Made by a program: the position numbers and the translations under genes. From Clostridia bacterium (GTDB lineage Bacteria > Bacillota > Clostridia > Christensenellales > Aristaeellaceae): DNA of 64,000 bases. This document shows positions 52,918-62,673 of the stretch, one piece after another. Position 1 is the first letter of the stretch. The number at the start of each line of letters is the position of its first letter. Where the stretch lies: assembly GCA_017502305.1 (NCBI GenBank), contig JAFVVG010000014.1:62001-126000 (forward strand), written 5' to 3'. Under the pieces are notes generated by a model. The model was not told where the DNA came from. It was given only the letters and a program-made list of their open reading frames with translations, and made no database searches.

Positions 52918-54972
52918 TTACGCCTTTGTTTTGCCTGCCATCCGGTACGCCTCATCATACAGCCAGTTCTGGCTGGACAAAGGCGTTGCCGTTCCGGGAT
53001 AACGGCGCACATATTTTCCCTCGGCCGTCTGTTCACGGGCCTGCACATTATCCTGCCAGATAACCCTGAACATGTTTTCCAGCCGCTTCTTTGCGCTTTC
53101 TGCCAGGATCGGACACGCCACCTCCACACGGCGCAGGGTGTTGCGGGTCATCCAGTCGGCGCTGGCGATATAATACTTTGCCTCTTCCCCATCGCCAAAG
53201 ATGAACAAGCGGCTGTGTTCCAGAAAGCGTCCCACAATGCTGATGATCCGAATGTTCTCTGTCACACCGGGAATGCCGCTGCGCAGACAGTTGATGCCAC
53301 GTACCACCATATCAATCTTCACGCCAGCTTGGCTTGCCTCCACGAGCTTTTTCATCAGTGTTTTGTCGGAAAGGCTGTTCATCTTGAGGCGGATATGTCC
53401 CTTGCTCCCCTTTGCAATCTCGCCGTCGATCAGATCAAGCAGTTTATTCTGCAGGCAATGAGGCGCCACCAGAAGATGCTGCACGTGGTCAACAGTTTCC
53501 CCCCGAAGCAGTGCCTGGAAAACCATCAGCGCTTCCTCGCCAATCTCCTGCCGGGCTGTCAGGTAGCTCAGATCAGTATATAGCCGGCTGGTTTTTTCGT
53601 TATAGTTGCCGGTACCAATCTGGGTAATATACTGAATACCATCCTCAGTCTTTTTGGTAATCAGGCACAGTTTACTGTGTACCTTCAGGTGCTCAATACC
53701 GTAAATCACGTGGCAGCCCGCACGCTCCAGCCGGCGGCTCCATTCGATGTTGTTTTCCTCATCGAATCGGGCTTTCAGTTCAACAAGTACATCTACCTGT
53801 TTGCCGTTTTCCGCGGCTTCCACCAGACTTTCGACAACTTTGCTGTCCCGGGCCAGGCGGTAAAGCGTCATGCGGATGGACACAACATCCGGATCGTGCG
53901 CCGCCTGGGAAAGCATAGTCAGGAAAGGCCGGATGCTCTGATAGGGATAATGGAGCAGCACGTCTTTCTGGGCGATCTGATCGAGAATAGGCTTGCGCTC
54001 ATCCAGATCAGGCGACGCCTGGGGATGCCTTGGTGCATAGAACAGCTCAGCGTGGCTTCGCAGGTGATCCTGGATGCCAAACAGGAAAGACATATCCAGC
54101 GGCGCGTCATACTCATAAACGCGGGCACTGTCCAGCTTCAAAAGCTCGCAGAGCTTGCTCACCGTTGCAGGGTGTATCTCCCGGCTCAATTCAAGCCGGA
54201 CAGGACAAAGCTTCTTGCGCAGCTTCACCACCTGGGCCATATGATCCCGGTAATTCAGATCTTCGTCGTAAATGGCGTCGGCGTCGATATCAGCGTTGCG
54301 TGTAATACGCGCCAGTGTTTTGCTCAGCACCGTATAACCGGGGAACATTCTGGGCAGATAATGAAGGATCATTTCTTCAGCAAGAATAAAGCAGCCCGTC
54401 CGCTCCGGAATGGAGATCAGCCTGGGGAATACATTACCGCCGCAGGGCACGATGCCGATCTTCTTTCCGCCTCGTCCCTTGGTACCCAATACAGCCACAG
54501 CGTAAATGTCCTTGTTCTTCAGAAAAGGGAAAGACTGTTTTCTTCCCACAATAAAGCTGGAAAGAAGCGGCTGGAACTCCCTGCGGAACATGTCAGCAAG
54601 ATATTTTTCTGACTGCTTGCTGATGGATCGGAAATCCACAATGGAGATACCCTGATCTCTCAGCTTTTCCATCAGTTCCGCGTAAGCCCGATCCCTGCGA
54701 TGGCACAAAGAACGGATCTGCGCAAGCGCGGCGTCGATCTGCTCGCCTGGGGTCATGTAGGTCTTGTTTTCCCGGCTTTCCTTGTCCAGAAGCATCTGAT
54801 CATGCAGGCTGCCGATACGCACCATAAAGAACTCATCCAGATTGCTCTGGAAGATGGACAGGAAAGACAGCCGCTCGCACAGCGGCACACGAAGATCCTC
54901 TGCCTCCTCCAGCACACGTTCATTGAAGCGCAGCCAGGAAAGCTCCCGGTTTTCAAAGCATGAAGAATTCAT
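52918..54972 (-). CDS. ppk: Polyphosphate kinase 1
   Basis: PPK1 makes polyphosphate from ATP. The N-terminal domain begins ENRELSWLRFNERVLEEA. The phosphorylated histidine lies in EHLKVHSKLCLI (about 415-426), and the second histidine region is around SRLFIFGDGEEAKYYIASAD. TQIGTGNYNEKTSRLYTDL is conserved. The product is 684 residues. ATG 54972 (MNSSCFENREL) follows AGGAGG; ATG 54996 lies upstream of that site. It is directly downstream of recG, with stop 54993 close to the ppk start, so it may be part of the same transcript. Confidence 0.95.
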   Translation of the reverse strand: MNSSCFENRELSWLRFNERVLEEAEDLRVPLCERLSFLSIFQSNLDEFFMVRIGSLHDQMLLDKESRENKTYMTPGEQIDAALAQIRSLCHRRDRAYAELMEKLRDQGISIVDFRSISKQSEKYLADMFRREFQPLLSSFIVGRKQSFPFLKNKDIYAVAVLGTKGRGGKKIGIVPCGGNVFPRLISIPERTGCFILAEEMILHYLPRMFPGYTVLSKTLARITRNADIDADAIYDEDLNYRDHMAQVVKLRKKLCPVRLELSREIHPATVSKLCELLKLDSARVYEYDAPLDMSFLFGIQDHLRSHAELFYAPRHPQASPDLDERKPILDQIAQKDVLLHYPYQSIRPFLTMLSQAAHDPDVVSIRMTLYRLARDSKVVESLVEAAENGKQVDVLVELKARFDEENNIEWSRRLERAGCHVIYGIEHLKVHSKLCLITKKTEDGIQYITQIGTGNYNEKTSRLYTDLSYLTARQEIGEEALMVFQALLRGETVDHVQHLLVAPHCLQNKLLDLIDGEIAKGSKGHIRLKMNSLSDKTLMKKLVEASQAGVKIDMVVRGINCLRSGIPGVTENIRIISIVGRFLEHSRLFIFGDGEEAKYYIASADWMTRNTLRRVEVACPILAESAKKRLENMFRVIWQDNVQAREQTAEGKYVRRYPGTATPLSSQNWLYDEAYRMAGKTKA

Positions 54973-54992
54973 AGGTTTGTACCTCCTGTCGT

Positions 54993-56999
54993 TCAATTAA
55001 GCGCAACCTGGCTTAATTTATCTCGATAATACTCAAGGGCCTCTTGCTCCACGGCCTGGCGCTCATCCTGAAGAAGCGGATCCTCACGAAGCTGCTTCAT
55101 GCATCGGGATGCTTCCTCCAGCATACGGACGTCGCCATCCAACAGGAAACCAGCCAGCATTTCGCCGGATTGCCTTGTTCCCATCATATCTCCCGGACCG
55201 CGAAGCTCCAGGTCCTTCTGGGCTACCAGAAAGCCATCGTTGGTTTTGCACAGGATACGCAGCCGTTCGCTTTCCTCTGCCAGCAGAAAGCACCAGCTTT
55301 CCGTGCTTCCTCGGCCTACACGACCTCTTAGCTGATGCAGCTGCGATAGGCCGAAGCGTTCGGCGTTCTCAATGACCATCACACTGGCGTTGGGTACATT
55401 GACGCCCACCTCGATCACCGTGGTGGACACAAGAACGTCAATCTCTCCGTTGCTGAAGCCATGCAGCACTTCTGCCTTTTCTTCGGGATTCTGATTTCCC
55501 CAGGTCAGGCCCACTCGCAGTCCGGCCAGCTCACCGCTGGCCAGATTGTCAAAGGTTGCCCTGGCAGATCTGACGTTCTCAACAGCCTCGCTGTCCTCCA
55601 CAAGGGGGCATACCACATAAGCCTGTCTCCCCTGTTGCACCTGCTGGCGAAGGAAACCGTACATGTCGTTTCGTTTACCTTCCGGAACAATGCGCGTCTG
55701 CACAGGGGTACGTCCCGGCGGAAGCTCATCCACCACGGAGACGTCCAGATCTCCGTAGAGTATCAGCGCCAGCGTCCGTGGAATAGGCGTTGCAGACATG
55801 ACCAGTACGTGGGGAGCCTTTTCTTCCGTCTGCCCTTTTTCCTGAAGAATGGAACGTTGCCTCACGCCAAAACGGTGCTGTTCATCCGTCACAACCAGGC
55901 CAAGCTTATGATAGGAAACACCTTCGCTGATCAGCGCGTGGGTGCCGAACACAGCCTGGCATGTACCATCCGCCAAAGCAGCGTGAATGGCGCGTTTCTC
56001 CTTTGCCTTCATCGAGCCAATCAGCAATCCGCAGGTGATACCCATGGGCTCCAGCAGCGCCTTGGCGGACTCGAAATGCTGTCGAGCCAGGATTTCCGTG
56101 GGGGCCATCATGGCCGACTGATAACCTGCGCCGCAGGTCAAGGCAATGGCACCGAAGGCCAGGGCTGTCTTGCCGCAGCCGACATCTCCTTGCACCAGGC
56201 GGCTCATGGCACGTTCACGACGCAAATCAGCGGCAATTTCGTTCAGCACACGCTTCTGTGCGCCGGTAGGCGAAAATGGCATACGCGTCCAGAAGCGTTC
56301 CGGCGCATCTGCTACAATATCAAGCGCAAAACCGTCTTCCTTGTGATTTCGCATCAGTCCGATGGCAGCCTGATACATCAGCATCTGCTCAAACGCAAGC
56401 CTTCTGCGAGCGGTGCGCAGGTTTTCCATGCTGTCAGGAAAATGAGCTTGTCGGATGGCAAAGTTGCGCTCGCACAGCTGGTGCCGCAAGCGCAGCGTTC
56501 GGGGCAAGGTTTCCGGGCAGCAGTCATCCACCTGAGTAAGCGCCGTCTGCATCATTTCCCGGAAGGTTTTGGCCGGAAGTCCCTTCACCGCCCGATATAC
56601 CGGCAGGATGCTTGGTTCCGTCACCCGCTGCGGATTCTGCAGCGCCCGCCGGCCGTTCTTCACCACCACACGGCCAAAGAGCATAAGCGGCTCCCCTACG
56701 GGCAGCTGCTGGCACACCCAGGGCTGATTATACCACACCAGCGATAACTTGCCCGATTCATCATGAATGGATGCAGTGACCCTCGTCAACCCATTGAAGC
56801 GGCTGAGCTTCGGTTTTTCCGGCACTATGCCGCTGAGCAGCACGTCGCCGCCCGTAGCCTGAGCACATGGAATCACTTGTGTTCTGTCCTCATAGCGAAC
56901 AGGAAGACAGCATAACAAATCGCGCAATGAGACAATGCCCATTGCGCGAAGTGATTCCAATCGGGTCGGGCCTATGCCCTTGAGCGTGGAAAGCTCCAT
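54993..56999 (-). CDS. recG: ATP-dependent DNA helicase RecG
   Basis: RecG remodels stalled forks and Holliday junctions. The N-terminal OB/wedge domain starts MELSTLKGIGPTRLESLRAM. The helicase core has Walker A GDVGCGKTALAFGAIAL (about 275-291), Walker B VVTDEQHRFGVRQRSIL (DEQH box), MSATPIPRTLAL and QLHQLRGRVGRG. The 668 residues are complete. ATG 56999 follows TGGAG and lies two bases after the fakA stop. It is the third gene of yloU-fakA-recG, as in Bacillus. Confidence 0.96.
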   Translation of the reverse strand: MELSTLKGIGPTRLESLRAMGIVSLRDLLCCLPVRYEDRTQVIPCAQATGGDVLLSGIVPEKPKLSRFNGLTRVTASIHDESGKLSLVWYNQPWVCQQLPVGEPLMLFGRVVVKNGRRALQNPQRVTEPSILPVYRAVKGLPAKTFREMMQTALTQVDDCCPETLPRTLRLRHQLCERNFAIRQAHFPDSMENLRTARRRLAFEQMLMYQAAIGLMRNHKEDGFALDIVADAPERFWTRMPFSPTGAQKRVLNEIAADLRRERAMSRLVQGDVGCGKTALAFGAIALTCGAGYQSAMMAPTEILARQHFESAKALLEPMGITCGLLIGSMKAKEKRAIHAALADGTCQAVFGTHALISEGVSYHKLGLVVTDEQHRFGVRQRSILQEKGQTEEKAPHVLVMSATPIPRTLALILYGDLDVSVVDELPPGRTPVQTRIVPEGKRNDMYGFLRQQVQQGRQAYVVCPLVEDSEAVENVRSARATFDNLASGELAGLRVGLTWGNQNPEEKAEVLHGFSNGEIDVLVSTTVIEVGVNVPNASVMVIENAERFGLSQLHQLRGRVGRGSTESWCFLLAEESERLRILCKTNDGFLVAQKDLELRGPGDMMGTRQSGEMLAGFLLDGDVRMLEEASRCMKQLREDPLLQDERQAVEQEALEYYRDKLSQVALN

Positions 57000-57001
57000 A
57001 A

Positions 57002-58660
57002 TTACTCCACAGAAATCAGATAATAGTACAGCGGCTGGCCGCCCATGTGACACTCCACATCGCAGTCGGGATAAGCCTCGGCGATCTCCTCGGTGATCTG
57101 CTGAGCGTCGGCCTCTGTGGTTTCCTGGCCGAAGTACACGGTGATCAGCTCGTCATCCTCGGTCACAACAGCCTTCATCATTTCCATCACAACATCGTGA
57201 ACGCTGGAGCCAGAATACTCAATAGCGCCGTTGTGCAGGCCGATGATGTCGCCTTCCCTAATATGCACGCCATTGTATTCACTGTCACGCACAGCATAGG
57301 TCACGGTGCCGGTCTTCACGTGCTGGGAGGCCTCTTCCATGCGGGCAGCGTTCTCCTCACCGCTCAATTCGGGCTGGAAGGCAACAGCAGCAGCGATGCC
57401 CATGGCCACGTTCTTGGTGGGAATGACGTAAACTTCCTTCTCGGCCAGTTCGGCAGCCTGCTGGGCAGCCATGGTGACGTTGCCGTTGTTGGGGAACACA
57501 AACACGCACTTGGCATTCACGGCGTTGATGGCGTCGAGGATATCCTTGATCGAGGGATTCATGGTCTGACCGCCCTCGACGATGTGATCCACCGTCAGGT
57601 CACGGAAGATCTGGCTGAAGCCCTCGCCCGGGGAAACAGCCACCATGCCGAATTCCTTTTCGGGCTCCTTGGGCGCGGACTGCTCCTTGGCGGCTTCCTC
57701 CTTGCGCTCGTTTTCACGGCGCTGCTCCACCATGTTCTCAATCTTCAGGTTCACCAGTTCGCCAAGCTCCAGGCCATACTCCAGGGCACGGCCTGGGTTG
57801 TTGGTGTGAACATGAACCTTGATGACGTCCATATCGTTGACTACCACAACGCTGTCGCCAATGCGGTTCAGGCGGCGGCGGAAGGAATCCACGGCATGCT
57901 CATTGCAGTTCTCGTTCAGATACTGGATGAGGAACTCGGTGCAATAGGCAAACTTAATCTCCTCGATGGTCTCGTGGTTATCCTCAAAAACAGCCACACC
58001 GTCGCTGGCCATATCGGGAGCGATGGTGGAGATGTCCTCGCCACGCATCACAGCGGCATAGCCGGTGTAAATCAGCAGAAGACCACGGCCGCCGGAGTCC
58101 ACGACGCCAGCCTGCTTCAGGGCAGGCAGCATTTCGGTGGTACGCTTGAGAATCTCCTCGCCACTCTTGATGATCACGTTCATCAGACCCTCATAATCCT
58201 CAGGATCCTTCTGAACTTGCTTCAGGGCATCCTCGGCAATGACACGGGCCACAGTGAGGATGGTACCCTCCTTGGGCTTCATCACAGCCTTATAAGCCTG
58301 GTCGGCACCAGCCTTCAGGGCGTTGGCGAACTGCACAGGGGTGACCTTCTCCAGTCCGGCAAGGGACTTGGCAAAGCCACGCAGCAGCTGGGAGGTAATG
58401 ACGCCGGAATTGCCGCGGGCACCACGAAGAGCGCCCTTGGCCAGGGCGTTGGCAGCCTCGTCAGCGCGCAGGAATTCCTTGCTGTTTACCTCGCGGGTGG
58501 CGCTTTGCATCGTCAGGGACATATTGGTGCCGGTATCACCGTCGGGCACAGGGAACACGTTCAGTGCGTCCACAGCCTCGCGGTTCTTTTCAAGCAGGGC
58601 AGCACCGGCGACAACCATATCGCGCAGCAGCAAGCCGTCAATCGTCTTAAACTGAATCAA
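57002..58660 (-). CDS. fakA: DhaL-domain fatty acid kinase FakA-like (YloV)
   Basis: FakA phosphorylates fatty acids bound to FakB. The N-terminal DhaL domain has NVFPVPDGDTGTNMSLTMQ (about 35-53), holding the Mg-binding aspartates, GARGNSGVITSQLLRG and DSGGRGLLLIYTGY. The middle and C-terminal domains (about 225-552) follow the YloV pattern (VIPTKNVAMGIAA). TTG 58660 has GGAGG at 8 bases. Length is 552 residues. No FakB is in the window, so function is by family. Confidence 0.92.
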   Translation of the reverse strand: MIQFKTIDGLLLRDMVVAGAALLEKNREAVDALNVFPVPDGDTGTNMSLTMQSATREVNSKEFLRADEAANALAKGALRGARGNSGVITSQLLRGFAKSLAGLEKVTPVQFANALKAGADQAYKAVMKPKEGTILTVARVIAEDALKQVQKDPEDYEGLMNVIIKSGEEILKRTTEMLPALKQAGVVDSGGRGLLLIYTGYAAVMRGEDISTIAPDMASDGVAVFEDNHETIEEIKFAYCTEFLIQYLNENCNEHAVDSFRRRLNRIGDSVVVVNDMDVIKVHVHTNNPGRALEYGLELGELVNLKIENMVEQRRENERKEEAAKEQSAPKEPEKEFGMVAVSPGEGFSQIFRDLTVDHIVEGGQTMNPSIKDILDAINAVNAKCVFVFPNNGNVTMAAQQAAELAEKEVYVIPTKNVAMGIAAAVAFQPELSGEENAARMEEASQHVKTGTVTYAVRDSEYNGVHIREGDIIGLHNGAIEYSGSSVHDVVMEMMKAVVTEDDELITVYFGQETTEADAQQITEEIAEAYPDCDVECHMGGQPLYYYLISVE

Positions 58661-58698
58661 GGATTTTTCCTCCGTTCACGAGCGTTGGTGTCGCTGAA

Positions 58699-59049
58699 TT
58701 AGATGCGAATGCCTTCCACGGAAATATTGACCTTGCGAACCTTGATGCCGGTCATGCTTTCCAGCTTGTAGCGCACGGTTTCCACAATGGTCTTGCAGAC
58801 CTCGGCAATGGAAATGCCGTATTCGACAATGATGAACAGATCAACATCCAGCATGTCGCCGGCGGTGCGGATCTGCACACCCTTGGAAAGGTTTTCGCGG
58901 CCCAGCCACTCCACAAAGCCATCCTTGGCCCGGCGGGAGGACATGGCGACAATGCCGTAGCACTCCAGCGCGGCATAGCCCACAACCTTGAGCATAACAT
59001 CCTCGGTAATGAAAATTGTACCGATATCATTTTTGATCTTGCATTCCAT
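58699..59049 (-). CDS. Asp23/YloU family alkaline-shock-like protein
   Basis: This 116-residue Asp23-domain protein has IFITEDVMLKVVGYAALECYGIV-type start features and the GVQIRTAGDMLDVDLFIIVE core. Asp23 proteins sit at the membrane and help wall stress responses; YloU always sits before yloV, as here (38-base gap to fakA). The ATG at 59049 follows AAGGAGG. Its 5' leader contains a 9-bp hairpin at 59093-59121 and a promoter at 59147-59175. Confidence 0.9.
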   Translation of the reverse strand: MECKIKNDIGTIFITEDVMLKVVGYAALECYGIVAMSSRRAKDGFVEWLGRENLSKGVQIRTAGDMLDVDLFIIVEYGISIAEVCKTIVETVRYKLESMTGIKVRKVNISVEGIRI

Positions 59050-59092
59050 GATTGATCCAACCTCCTTGTGCAGGATTTCCTTTGAGGCGGAA

Positions 59093-59121
59093 CTTTGGCA
59101 TCGCTACAGCCCATGCCAAAG
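59093..59121 (-). promoter_or_regulatory. Leader hairpin of the yloU-fakA-recG transcript
   Basis: Perfect 9-bp inverted repeat CTTTGGCAT (59093-59101) / ATGCCAAAG (59113-59121) with an 11-base loop, between the promoter and the yloU ribosome site. No T run follows, so it is not a terminator. Confidence 0.55.
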
Positions 59122-59146
59122 ACACCCATAGTCAGGGTCATTATGT

Positions 59147-59175
59147 AGTATACAGGATTTCGTCCCTTTTAGCAA
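59147..59175 (-). promoter_or_regulatory. Promoter of yloU-fakA-recG
   Basis: On the minus strand TTGCTA (59170-59175) and TATACT (59147-59152) with a 17-base spacer. Confidence 0.7.
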
Positions 59176-59277
59176 GGCTTTTTTCATTATTCATGCATGA
59201 AAAACAGGGACATACGTTGATCAGTTAACAGAGCAACCAGATTCAACATAATCAGATGATAAATATCCATTCTCCCC

Positions 59278-59306
59278 TTGACAAGAAGTTCGTTCCTGCG
59301 TATAAT
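59278..59306 (+). promoter_or_regulatory. Promoter of the Tyr T-box transcript
   Basis: Consensus TTGACA (59278-59283) and TATAAT (59301-59306), 17 bases apart. The 100 bases between this and the yloU promoter hold no recognisable gene. Confidence 0.92.
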
Positions 59307-59312
59307 TTCCAC

Positions 59313-59580
59313 TATCAGGGCAATGAGGAGACGAGTAGCTGCCCCATATATAGTCTCAAGAGAGCTTCCGGTTGGTGCGAGGAAGCGGCTATACAGCAGC
59401 GAAGTACAGCTCCGAGCCATCCGCTGAACACTTTTGTTTAGTAGGCGGTATCCGGTGCGCCGGTTACAGCGCGGGAGGATTGATGGATCCTCGCTGAGGG
59501 CTGTTATTCAGCTGAAATCGGAAGTGGTACCGTGACATTGTCACCTTCCAGAGCATATGCTCCGGGGGGTTTTATTTTTA
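59313..59580 (+). promoter_or_regulatory. T-box riboswitch, tyrosine specifier (TAC)
   Basis: Stem I has the AGAGAGCTTCC...GGTTGGTGCGAG apical motif (59360-59381). The specifier TAC at 59405-59407 is followed by a purine and by CGAGC. The T-box AAGTGGTACCGTG is at 59522-59534 (a CGTG variant of the usual CGCG). The terminator CCTTCCAGAGC / GCTCCGGGGGG plus a T-rich run is at 59544-59579. The tyrS gene lies two genes downstream, confirming the specificity. Confidence 0.95.
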
Positions 59581-59596
59581 TAAAGGAGGAACGCAC

Positions 59597-60784
59597 ATGA
59601 AACTTGATTCCATTCAATTCGCATCACGCTTCGACGGCGTGTCCGGCAGCGCCATCCGCGAGATTTTCAAGATGATCGCCAAGCCTGGCATGATCTCCTT
59701 CGCCGGCGGCAATCCAGCTGCATCTGCCCTTCCGGACGCCAAGGTTGCCGAAATGGCCCAGAAGGTGCTCAGCGAGAACGGCAAAGCCATCCTGCAGTAT
59801 GGCGCCACCGAGGGCTATGCCCCTTTCCTTGAGAGCCTCAAGGCCTATGTTGAGCAGCAGCTGGGCTGCGAAGTGCCCGGCGTTCTGCCCACCACCGGCT
59901 CCACCCAGGGCATGGACCTTCTGTGCAAGGCGCTGATCAACCCCGGCGACGTGATCCTGGTGGAGAATCCTTCCTTCCTGGGCAACCTGCAATGCATGAA
60001 CCTGTATCAGGCCAAGCTGGTGCCCGTGGAAAGCGACGAAAACGGCATCATGCTGGATAAGCTGGAGGAGGCCATCGTCAAGCACCATCCCAAGATGCTC
60101 TACACCATCCCCACCTTCCAGAACCCCACCGGCAAGACCCTGGCCGCCGACCGCCGCCAGCCCATTGCCGAGATGGCCGCCAAGTATGGTATGGTGGTGG
60201 CTGAGGACGATCCTTACCGCGATCTTCGCTATACCGGCTCCCCCATCCCCTCCATAAAGTCCTATGACAAGGAAGGCTGGGTTGTGTTCCTTGGTTCCTT
60301 CTCCAAGATCATCTCCCCTGGCCTGCGCGTGGGCTTTATGGCTGGCGATCCCCTGATCCTTCGCAAGTGCACCATCGGCAAGCAGTCCTCCGATGTGCAC
60401 ACCGGCAACCTGAATCAGGCCATTGTGGATCAGTTCCTGCGGCAAAACCTGCTGCCTGATCATATCGCCTCCATCTGCGAAAGCTACAAGGCGCAGATGA
60501 ACGCCATGCTGGACGAGCTGGCTACCTTCCCAGAGGGCACCCGATATACCAGGCCCGAGGGCGGCCTGTTCATCTGGGTGGAGCTGCCCGAGGGCTTCAA
60601 GGTCAAGGAGCTGCTGGACAAGGCCGTGGAACGCCATGTTGCCTATGTCCCCGGCACTCACTTCTACTGCGACGGCGGGCACGACAACACCTTCCGCCTG
60701 AACTTCTCCAACAGCACCATCGATCAGATTCACCAGGGCATGAAGGTCCTGCGTGAACTGCTTGAAGAAGCACTTGCCATGTAA
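59597..60784 (+). CDS. PLP-dependent aminotransferase (probable aromatic amino acid aminotransferase)
   Basis: This 395-residue fold-type-I class-I/II aminotransferase is of the ARO8/LysN/2-aminoadipate type. AGGNPAASALPD (about 35-46), PTTGSTQGMDLLCKAL, YTIPTFQNPTGKT and the PLP lysine in FLGSFSKIISPGLRVGF are visible. The ATG follows AAAGGAGG. It is the first gene behind a Tyr-specific T-box and is followed by tyrS after 21 bases, so a role in tyrosine (or phenylalanine) formation is well supported by regulation, though the substrate is inferred. Confidence 0.88.
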   Translation: MKLDSIQFASRFDGVSGSAIREIFKMIAKPGMISFAGGNPAASALPDAKVAEMAQKVLSENGKAILQYGATEGYAPFLESLKAYVEQQLGCEVPGVLPTTGSTQGMDLLCKALINPGDVILVENPSFLGNLQCMNLYQAKLVPVESDENGIMLDKLEEAIVKHHPKMLYTIPTFQNPTGKTLAADRRQPIAEMAAKYGMVVAEDDPYRDLRYTGSPIPSIKSYDKEGWVVFLGSFSKIISPGLRVGFMAGDPLILRKCTIGKQSSDVHTGNLNQAIVDQFLRQNLLPDHIASICESYKAQMNAMLDELATFPEGTRYTRPEGGLFIWVELPEGFKVKELLDKAVERHVAYVPGTHFYCDGGHDNTFRLNFSNSTIDQIHQGMKVLRELLEEALAM

Positions 60785-60805
60785 TGAATAGAGAGGAGAA
60801 TCCCC

Positions 60806-62035
60806 ATGACTCACGTACTTGATATCCTGAAGGAACGCGGCTTCCTGGCCCAGATGACCTTCCCCGAGGAGCTCTACGAGCAGCTGAAGGAGCCCACCAC
60901 CTTCTACGTCGGCTTCGACCCCACCGCTGATTCCCTGCACATCGGCCACTACATCCCGATCATGGCCATGGCCCACATGCAGAAGGCCGGCCACAAGCCC
61001 ATCGCCCTGATGGGCGGCGGCACCGCCATGATCGGCGATCCTTCCGGCAAGACCGACATGCGCAAGATGATGACCGTCGAGACCATTGACCAGAATGTGG
61101 AATGCATCAAGAAGCAGATGAGCCGCTTCCTGGATTTCTCCGATGGCCAGGCCATTATCGTCAACAACGGCGACTGGCTGCGCAACCTGAACTTTATCGA
61201 GTTCATGCGCGACATCGGCTCCATGTTCTCCGTCAACACCATGCTCCGTGCCGATTGCTACAAGGCCCGCATGGAATCCGAGAACGGTCTCTCCTTCCTG
61301 GAGTTCACCTACATGCTCATGCAGAGCTACGACTTCCTGGAGCTGTTCAACCGCTATGGCTGCCGGCTGGAGATGGGCGGCAACGACCAGTGGAGCAACA
61401 TGCTGGGCGGCGCCGACCTGGTCCGCCGCAAGGAGCAGGAGAAGGCCTTTGCCTGCACCTTCCAGCTGCTTTTGACCCACGACGGCAAGAAGATGGGCAA
61501 GACCGAAAAGGGCGCCCTGTGGCTGGATCCCGCCAAAACCACTCCCTTTGACTTCTACCAGTACTGGCGTAACATCGACGACAAAGACGTGGAAAAGTGC
61601 CTGGGCCTGCTGACCTTCCTGCCCATGGACGAGGTCCGTCGCCTTGGCGCCCTGGAGGGCAGCGAAATCAATGAGGCCAAGAAGGTTCTTGCCTTCGAGG
61701 TCACCAAACTGGTCCACGGCGAAGAAGAAGCCCGCAAGGCTGCAGAAGCCGCTCTGGCCCTGTTTGCCGGCGGCATGAACGGCGCCGATGTGCCCTCTTT
61801 CGAAGTCACCGCTGACATCCTGTCTGGCGACGCCCGCGTTACCACCATGCTGGTGCTCTCCGGCCTGTGCAAGAGCCAGTCTGACGCCCGTAACCAGATG
61901 AAGGCTGGTGCCGTTTCCCTGGGTGATGAAAAGATCACCGATTTCGCTGCTGTTGTCACCGCTGATATGATCGGCGAAGACGGCCTGATGCTCAAGAAGG
62001 GCAAGAAGGGCTTCCGCCGCCTGATCCTGAAATGA
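60806..62035 (+). CDS. tyrS: Tyrosyl-tRNA synthetase
   Basis: TyrRS charges tRNA-Tyr. The class-I HIGH motif appears as [17 protein letters not shown] (about 44-60). [12 protein letters not shown] is the tyrosine-binding helix, [15 protein letters not shown] follows, and the KMSKS equivalent is [15 protein letters not shown] (KMGKT form). An S4-like RNA-binding domain closes the protein (about 345-405). At 409 residues it is full length. It is under the Tyr T-box at 59313. Its TGA overlaps the yigZ ATG. Confidence 0.97.
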   Translation: MTHVLDILKERGFLAQMTFPEELYEQLKEPTTFYVGFDPTADSLHIGHYIPIMAMAHMQKAGHKPIALMGGGTAMIGDPSGKTDMRKMMTVETIDQNVECIKKQMSRFLDFSDGQAIIVNNGDWLRNLNFIEFMRDIGSMFSVNTMLRADCYKARMESENGLSFLEFTYMLMQSYDFLELFNRYGCRLEMGGNDQWSNMLGGADLVRRKEQEKAFACTFQLLLTHDGKKMGKTEKGALWLDPAKTTPFDFYQYWRNIDDKDVEKCLGLLTFLPMDEVRRLGALEGSEINEAKKVLAFEVTKLVHGEEEARKAAEAALALFAGGMNGADVPSFEVTADILSGDARVTTMLVLSGLCKSQSDARNQMKAGAVSLGDEKITDFAAVVTADMIGEDGLMLKKGKKGFRRLILK

Positions 62036-62666
62036 GCGCCCCTTACAAAACCCTGCGGCAATCCGCATCCGATGAGTTCATCGTGAACAAAGCCGCTTCA
62101 TCGGCTATGCCGCCCCCGTGCAGACAGAGGAAGAAGCCCTGGCCTTCCTGCAGTCCATCCGTACCAGGCACAAGGACGCTACCCACAACTGCTATGCCTA
62201 TGTCATCGGTCAGAATGCCGGCATCATGCGCTATTCCGACGATGGCGAGCCCGGCGGCACAGCCGGTCTGCCTATGATGGAAGTCATCAAGGCCCAGGGT
62301 GTTGTCAACTGCTGTGTTGTGGTTACACGCTACTTTGGCGGCGTACTGCTGGGGGCAGGCGGCCTGGTCCGTGCCTACACCCAAGGGTGTGTGGTTGGCC
62401 TGAAGGCAGCCCAGGTGGTTATCATGGAGCCCAGTCAGCGCTTCATCTGCGAGGTCGCCTATCCCCTGTGGGACAAGGTGCAATACGCCATGAAGTCTTT
62501 GCCTGTGCAGCTTGCAGGCAGCGAATTTGCCGCCGCCGTTACCTTTACCCTGCTGGTTCGCGAAAAGGATGCTCAGTCTGTGATTGACGAACTAATAAGG
62601 GTTACCGACGGCCGATTCGACTATCTGCTTGAAGAAGAATCCTTCGAAGCCTGGGACACAGAATAG
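62032..62666 (+). pseudogene. yigZ: YigZ/IMPACT family protein, frameshifted
   Basis: The gene opens at ATG 62032 ([20 protein letters not shown]), overlapping tyrS by 4 bases, then loses frame at the A run 62089-62091. From 62092 the +1-shifted frame continues as RFIGYAAPVQTEEEALAFLQ and on to TAG at 62666, with THNCYAYVIG, DDGEPGGTAGLPMMEV and VVVTRYFGGVLLGAGGLVRAY, all YigZ signatures. One missing A restores the expected KSRFIGYAAPV. The rest of the gene shows no decay, so a recent mutation, a sequencing error, or slippage at the A run are all possible. An ATG-less restart near 62118 would lack the N-terminus. Confidence 0.85.
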
Positions 62667-62673
62667 CTTTCTT

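Noticed and set aside
59176..59277. A small gene between yloU and the Tyr T-box promoter (such as the rpmB often found near yloU)
   Set aside because: No open frame with L28 features or a ribosome site is present in this AT-rich gap.
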